From positions 16,759,976 to 16,823,975 of the forward strand of contig NC_088298.1 of the NCBI RefSeq assembly GCF_032854445.1: DNA of 64,000 bases, written 5' to 3'. How positions within the stretch are numbered: position 1 is the first letter of the stretch; every line of letters begins with the position of its first letter. The notes beneath the pieces were generated by a model that saw only the letters and a program-made list of their open reading frames with translations, was not told the DNA's origin and ran no database searches. The DNA comes from Liolophura sinensis. Its lineage: Eukaryota; Mollusca; Polyplacophora; Chitonida; Chitonidae. A program made the position numbers and the translations under genes. Below are positions 57,351 to 64,000 of this stretch, one piece after another.

Positions 57351-60300
57351 GTAAGTATTTAATATCTTTAAAAATCATGTGCTGTGATTTACGTTCGACG
57401 GTTGATCCTCGTGGGGAAAATGGAGGGAAGTTGAATTCAAACTGAAGAGTTCAGGACTGACACTGACACTAAAGTTACAGTGCCACTGAATCTGTAGGTA
57501 TACATGTATGAGCAAATATAGGCTATAAGGCAGTTCTATTTGGCTTCCTACCTTTCTGTACAGATCGACCGCCGGTTTAAAACATATGGCTAATTTGATC
57601 TATGCATATGATTTGCATTGGTATGACTGTACTACAGGTTTTAATTTTAAAATTTCTTGAGACCCGTTCTCACGGTGCAATTTGTAGGACCAACTTATAG
57701 CGTACAACCAAGTCGAATCTTCAGAACACCTGAATCGTTTCGATTTTTATCACATTTAACCAATGGTGAGCTAGTCAAAAGAAATTGACATACAGTATAG
57801 TTTTGAGCACCCAGGTTCCTGGCAAGGAGGTGAAACATAACAGAGCTAAATGGGTTATATGCTAATGTCTGTGGATTCATCAAGTTCAAAATACTACAGG
57901 ACAAAGAAACTATCATATTTGAAGTATACATTCTGACTACTTTTCCAGAAAGAATATTTTACCTAAAAGCTATATTTTTCATGCTAAAATTGGTGCTTAT
58001 CTCACCTAGGTTAAATTTGCCTTGTTTTCACCTCCAGTACTTTGGTCACATGACCAAAGAATGTGCTGATGATTGGCTCAGAGCAGCTGTGACATCACTG
58101 CAAAAGTATGACTAGAGAAAGGTCTATTTTGATGCCAGAAATTGCATGCACTGGCCAATCAAATTGCTTCAAATGTTTCCACTATGCATGAGTACTACCG
58201 GCAAACCAGACTGGTTTTAACCCTGACTGAAACCAAGCTTTTTGGTTTTTCTTAGTAAAAAGGGTGCAATGTACATCATGCTTAATTTAAATAGATCTTC
58301 ATCGCTCGAAGACCTCACCATGACTAACATGACCTTAACAGTGCCAGACCTTAGCAGTGGAGCCGAATGAGAAAAATGCGATGTTAGATGCGCATGGTTT
58401 TTTTTGTCAAATACTACAAGTTGGTACTACTAAATTGCATCTGTTTCATACAGGCCAATACATGTACGTTCATTTCTGTATTCTGAATTCAAGTGTCTGT
58501 ATTCAGTGAAACATGCAGTCAGCTCAGTCTGAGATTGTCTTAATTACTACACATACTAGTTGCAGAATGTAACACTCTGTATCGAACAACATGAAGTGTT
58601 GGCTCTACAATAAGTCACATTTACCACATCTTCACATGAGCATTAAATCTTCCTTAGCGTAAATTGATGTCAGTCATGTGGACACCATAGTCAGTTAACC
58701 TGTTCTGATTCTTGCCGAACCGAAAATGATCCATAACAACTGCACAAACTCACAAAATAATTACATTATCAGACACTACACCTACTTTGACTGCCATCTA
58801 GTTCTGATAGTTCTGATTTTTGCTGGTTCACTCCCTCTTGGATGATGGCGCTAATCGCTTCAGCCTCAACCATTCTCACAAGCGATCAAGGTGGTGACAG
58901 ACAGCTTATGGTCACAGTGGGTATAGTGTCTGAAAATGTTTTTATTTTGTGAATTTGTGCAGTGGTCATGGATTGTCTTTGGTTTGGCGAGAATCAGAAC
59001 AGGTTAGTTGATTATGGGGACCACTCGGCTGACGTTGATGTATTCTAGGGAAGATTTCATGTGCATGTGGAGATGTGGTAAACACAGAAGTAGTTATTCC
59101 CTGTAACTCTCACAACACTTTGTGTTGATTGATACAAAGAGATACATGTACATTCCGCAATTCCACACATATGTACTGTATATACATGTTTAGATAAACA
59201 TGTTCATGTATACAGTTGCTATTTTAAAATTCTGATATCGATCATTTCAGTGTCACATTGAATATGAGAAATTAAAACAGCACACTGATTCTGTCCAGAT
59301 GAACGAATATACGCATAGAGTATTCTAAGCCAGATCTGAGCCTCGGGTTGCTGTTACGTGCAGTTCCATTGACCTAACTGTGATGGCTTTGTTGAACAGA
59401 ACCTGCCCATTTCTACTGACACCGACAAGGCTAACTTTTTTAGTACCCCTTAGACAGTACATATCGATCAGGCCATTGGCTTAATTTGTATCAAAGCTTG
59501 TCGTACCCTGTCCTTTAATCGAAAGTTATTTCGTAACAGTTAAGGTCTTTTAATATATGCTGTACCTGGTAAATTAGCTAGCGAGATGTATCAGTATGTC
59601 ATGCAATGATCGTGATGATCAAGGTCATACATCTATAAACACTATCAGGCAAACATGTGCCCTAATTCTTCAGGCCTTTTTGCATATGAAAGAGTGGCTT
59701 TCAGTGCAATTTGTGCACCCTTTTCATTGGATTTTGACAACAAAACTACACTTATTGGTTCTAAATAAACATCTTGCAAACATGCGAAAATGTTGAAGAA
59801 TTACAATACATCACTTGTAGTTGCTATTAGATGAGAAAGACTAATTGGCTGATGTACATGTACATACAAACATTATGTGTATACATGTACATTTTAATAT
59901 TGGTGACACAGAGCAAAGAAAACTGTTACACTTATAAAATCCTAAATCTGATCAGAAATAGTTGTACAAAATGAATGTTTGTTTCCTTTGAAGGCTGGTT
60001 TTACCATGCTCCTGCCCGGACAGCCTCGCAGTCTGACGAGCCTGCCCCTGCTCCGGCACCCTCACAAATTCCAGGCCTGAGTGATCTCCCTTATGAGGAG
60101 GAACAACCACGACTGACAAACCTCCGTGACACAGATACCAAGTACATCAGGCTGGCAAAGCAAGGTGGAAGACCAGGTACATGTGTGAAATTAGAAATCT
60201 GGGGGAGGGGCAAGTGAAGGGTGCTTTGATGAGAATGTCAAGCTCAACAAATATTGCTGCTTGCCACAGTACTGGTACAATATTGTTGATGTGTAAAAAT

Positions 60301-63300
60301 TCTTAACATAGGCATTCATTCGTTAATTACAATATGTAATTCAGTGTCATTGTGTAAAACACCAATGTTCTTCTATGTGTCTCTCGTGCAGCCATGCTCA
60401 CAATTAAAATTTAAAACTGCATTTACTTTAGAAGCTGTCTGCAAGGCATAACAATACAGAAAACCATACGTCACTAAAATAATTTTTGAAAAAAATATAC
60501 AGAGGAAATGAAACAGATCTGTGCATAACACAGCCAGTCATCTATTAATTGGTATCAGCCAATTAATTTTTTTAATTTTTAAGCATTTTATTGCTTGATT
60601 GGTAACAGGGTTTAAATTAAACTGAGGAATGTTTTTCTTAGTCCATGTTGGTAGCCCGTGAGATACGTGAAGAAAGAAAACTAGACTGTGGCTGTCTGGG
60701 AAAAACACCACTCTTGACCAGCTATCTGAGAAACCTAATCTGAAACCTTTGTTTCCTTCTTGTTACAGACCTATTACAGATGAAACAGTTTCCATCTCCA
60801 CCTAAGGAGGCACAGGGCTACCCACGATGCGAGTGGTTTTACTTACAGGATAATGCCGCATCTGATGCTGCTGAAAAGCCAGAAGAAAAGTAGGCTGACT
60901 TCTTGACTTGCCACTTGACAGCTGTTCAGTGTTGACAGGTTATCTCTAAATTAATCTGTTCTTTTGGTTTTTTGTTTCCATTTTTGTAATTTTTTTTCTA
61001 TTCAGGGTATGTTAATGTAAATGTAGCCTCTTGCAATGAAATAATATAACTTATGGACAATCTGTCTTAAGTGATCTGGCAGTCTGTGCTTGGGATGTGA
61101 GAATTGATGGGGGTTTGTCATTTTCTGTGCTTTTTGATACTAGCTGAATTAAATTTCACATGTAAAATTAAACTATATGAAATAGTAGTTCCTAATAAAA
61201 TTGCATTAATTTATAAACATGTCAATTTTATCTCTCATGTATACATTCAGTGAAATAAAACCTATGCAGTTGTGTTGTATATAAATGTAGCAACAAGTAC
61301 TGTAATCAGTTTAGAATAGAAAAGATTTAAAATTATCCATGATGGTTCCAAAGGAATGTATTTTATTATTATTTTGAAAGCTTAGATGTTTGCAACAGAA
61401 TTCAATCTCACTTTCCCCATTTTTTTTTTCCCTTTGCTTTAACCAGGCCTTACGAGTTTAAACTACCAGAGTACATGGTGCATCGGCCAAGACAACAGCC
61501 TGTCGACTTTGAGGCTCATGATGGATCAGATCCAAACAGCCGATACAACAAACGGGCCCCTTACGCCTTTGACAAACTAACTACCTATGAAAGAGAAGGG
61601 GAATCGGCTGCGGATAAAATGTCCATGAAAATCCCAGAGGCCAAGAAATATGGCTACGGTGTACGGCAGGGCAAGAAAGTAGTGCTGAAGAAAACAGGGC
61701 CAGCTCCGGAGAGAGTGAAGCCTGTGACTACCTCCCAGGTATCCTCAATGGATACAAAACCTAAATATCAGGCTATGTGAGTGGTGATTTCTCAGTTTTT
61801 TGATTCCTCTCTTATGTTCATTGTTTTCTCATCTAATTAATGCATCCCTCCAATCAAACACGATCCATGATTTCAGTCACCCAGGTGTCTTTTCATTCAT
61901 TCATAAATACATCTGTCTATTCACTAGTACGCTTGTTCATCTAACAATTCATCCATCCATTTCTTTATCCATCCATTAATTCCTTCATCCACCCATCCTT
62001 CTATGATTTATTCATCGGTATACATATGAATCCATTCATTTGTTCACTCAGTCATTTGTTCATCTATCCACAGATCCAGTCATCTACTTAGCCAATGCCA
62101 TCTGTTTACCTACATGTATATCTCTGGGAAGGGCAAAGTATTTGGGCTTTCTAACCAAATACCTTGATTTTTGGTTGTCTTATTTCTAAGATGGGGCCTT
62201 TGTGGCAGAAGGGTTTAGCACGCTGGCGCGGTGCACTAACCTAAGAGTCTCTCACCAGCGTGGTCGCAGTGAAGTCAAGCTCATGCTGATTTCGTCTCTG
62301 GACGTATGTGGGAAGATCTGTCAACAACCTGCGGATACTTATGGGTTTCGTCTGGGCTCTGCCTGATTTCCTCACACCATAATGCTGGCTGCTGTCGTAT
62401 AAGTGAAATATTCTTGAGTACAGCACAAAACACCATTCAAATAAATAAATATTTTTAAGAGCTAAATTTGTACCACTCAGTGCTGTATTGTGGTTTTTCA
62501 GTCATTTTGCTCTTGTAACTCAGCAATAATTTTGTTGTCTTTTAACTCCACAGGCCTGAACCTAAAGATTTGGGTCAATCTGGTACTGTGATGAGCACAC
62601 TGCTGTCTTACGGCTACGAGAGAGAGTGGCACGACAGACTGAAGAGGTGGCAGTCCAAGCAGGAGCAGGCACGAGAGACACTGGCGATCATGAGGAGCCC
62701 TGATGGCCCTCCCACAGGGGCCTTGAATAAAAGGATAGACTCGGGCAAATCCAGGTAAACATGATAAACATGTAGTACACATTACAAGCGATGTTCAATG
62801 AATCTGTGGTAAAGCAACAGGAAACTCACAGAACTCCTTCCTGCCTGTATCAAGAGGGTCCAAAGCTGTGAACTAATTTGTTCTATCCTTTATTACATCA
62901 CAATGGGAACCTGTCAAACGTCTGGCAGCAGGATCTTGACATCATTTTGTTGATGTTAAAGGTTCCTGTCCCAGCTCATCATGATGATGTCACACAAAAG
63001 ACAGTACAAGGTTACAACAGAAACTGATAGATTGTAACTTTGTGAATGCTGTGCCAAAATCCATATTTGACGAAACAGTGGACCAAGATCTTGCTTCACA
63101 CCAACACCACCTCACGGGATTAAAAAATATACCTCCTCCCCATTATCAGTGTGTGTGTGCTCATAAAACATATATGAAATACACACGCACTGCAACATCA
63201 AGGAAGAAAACAATGCCCTCTACTGTCATTTGGACCTTCGGTTTAACTCATACTCATGTCCAAAACCTTCTTTCTGTCCAGTTCTTTTTGATTATGTGTT

Positions 63301-63817
63301 AATCTTTTGATACATAAGAGAGCACTTCACATCTAGATAGCATTATTGAGATTGTCGTTAAGAAACAGAAATCATCATTCTTGATGAGAGAGGTCATGGG
63401 TCAATACCAGTCAAGTCCAAAAGGTGAAAATAAGGTTTTTTTTGGGTACTTCCTGTCTTATAGCATTAAGGATAGAGAATTCATGTACTAGAATTGTCTT
63501 GTGTGAAAGACATCATATTTGGCATGATGTTTTGGTGAGGCAGCACTCTCAATATGTCAGCAGCTGGACGTGCCAGAAGAAAACACTGCTGGAGCCACTT
63601 TCACAAAACTTCGTCAATCAGTTTTTCGTAACTATTGTAAATGACGTCATTTTATGGCACTAGGACCAAAAACATCACGATTTTCTGACTGACTGTTATG
63701 AAACTTCACTACATTAGCGCAGCCTTTACATGTAGTTTCTTTCCAGGATATTTAATTATTTATTGTGTTTGCATTTTTTTTTTCCAGAGATGAAGAAGAG
63801 TTGTTTAAGCTTAGCAG
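57320..63817 (+). CDS. C7orf57-family protein, first six exons, continues past the window
   Basis: Join: 57320-57350, 59994-60176, 60769-60889, 61447-61776, 62554-62754, 63788-63817. Phases match throughout, giving 298 codons and ending in phase 2 at AGCAG|gtatgt, so the gene continues. It resembles human C7orf57 (about 295 aa, function undefined): an N-terminal C-G-WFYH like CDWYYH, SQIPGLSDL (34-42), YIRLAKQGGRPDLL (61-74), and LPEYMVH (118-124) followed by an N-x-RY-x-KRAPYAFD stretch. SYGYEREWHDRLKRWQ (exon 5) is a charged, probably helical segment. No signal peptide or TM segment; soluble and low in hydrophobics. The family call is recalled from conserved blocks, not searched. Confidence 0.88.
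57351..59993. other. C7orf57-like intron 1
   Basis: 2.6 kb without SINEs, unlike most of the window. Nothing else recognised. Confidence 0.45.
59994..60176 (+). CDS. C7orf57-like exon 2
   Basis: Codons 11-72 with WFYHAP, an Ala-Pro run (27-33), SQIPGLSDL and YIRLAKQGGRP. The most conserved part of the protein. Confidence 0.93.
60769..60889 (+). CDS. C7orf57-like exon 3
   Basis: Codons 72-112, from DLLQMKQF to PEEK. The donor AA|gtaggc overlaps an in-frame TAG, so intron 3 retention would stop translation at once. Confidence 0.92.
61447..61776 (+). CDS. C7orf57-like exon 4
   Basis: Codons 112-222, with LPEYMVH, the NSRYNKRAPYAFD stretch and a basic GKKVVLKK region. It ends CTAT|gtgagt; a weaker donor (CAG|gtatcc) lies 38 nt upstream in a different phase. 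Confidence 0.92.
62193..62450 (+). mobile_element. SINE family A in C7orf57-like intron 4
   Basis: Full length but diverged: GGGGCCTTTGTGGCAGAAGG head, AATAAATAAATATTT tail. It ends ~100 bp before exon 5. Confidence 0.92.
62554..62754 (+). CDS. C7orf57-like exon 5
   Basis: Codons 222-289. STLLSYGYEREW matches the family's C-terminal NGY/SYGY-x-x-EW block, followed by a Gln/Arg/Lys-rich helix. Phase-2 donor CCAG|gtaaac. Confidence 0.92.
63788..63817 (+). CDS. C7orf57-like exon 6 (30 nt)
   Basis: Small exon reading RDEEELFKLSR between ttttccag and AG|gtatgt; phase 2 both ends. Accepted on phase and splice sites; it is short and could be optional. Confidence 0.75.
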
Positions 63818-64000
63818 GTATGTAACGGTTTGATTACCTTTGTGACTGCAAGATTCCAGTGATATATTTGAGGGCAAAAATGTTACAGTGGTGAACTCGT
63901 AAAACTCTCTCAAAACGGTCCAAAGCTGTGAACTCTTGTATTATTTCCTTTATTTTATATATATTAAAAATATATATTTTATAACCACAGTTTATTCACG

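Overview
The window is nuclear DNA of an animal, most likely a marine lophotrochozoan (mollusc or brachiopod). It has AT-rich intergenic DNA, GT-AG introns of 0.3-7 kb, and more than twenty copies of a tRNA-derived SINE with a (TAAA)n tail, the type common in those phyla. The phylum is inferred from style and gene content; no marker fixes the species. One run of 200 N lies at 16826-17025.

Layout. 1-22.9 kb: no gene I can support. It holds SINEs, minisatellites, palindromic elements, a dispersed repeat family and a local duplication that ends at the assembly gap. 22.9-44.5 kb, plus strand: a 15-coding-exon SLC6 Na+/Cl- symporter (748 aa as modelled, all phases consistent, only the first exon uncertain). 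44.5-52.7 kb: repeats, including a 59-bp satellite inside an inverted-repeat element. 52.8-56.6 kb, minus strand: a complete three-exon METTL21A orthologue (211 aa). 57.3 kb to the end, plus strand: the first six exons of a C7orf57-family gene, head to head with METTL21A across a compact shared 5' region.

The most unusual feature is in the SLC6 gene. Three of its introns carry tandem repeats that straddle an exon-intron boundary. Intron 6 has 29 clear copies of an 87-bp unit, each repeating the 3' end of the TM4 exon plus its splice donor; donor variants occur in three classes, and a block of 11 units is itself duplicated. Intron 8 has four decayed copies of the acceptor plus the head of the TM7 exon. 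Intron 11 has two decayed copies of the end of the TM8/TM9 exon plus its donor. Decoy splice sites have therefore been made at least three times in one gene.

A second story links METTL21A intron 2 to the satellite. A ~0.7 kb intron segment plus an adjoining SINE tail has a second copy, in the opposite orientation, inside the 59-bp array and flanked by a 13-bp target duplication. It looks like retrotransposition of METTL21A pre-mRNA primed at the SINE tail. The three genes have no evident shared pathway.
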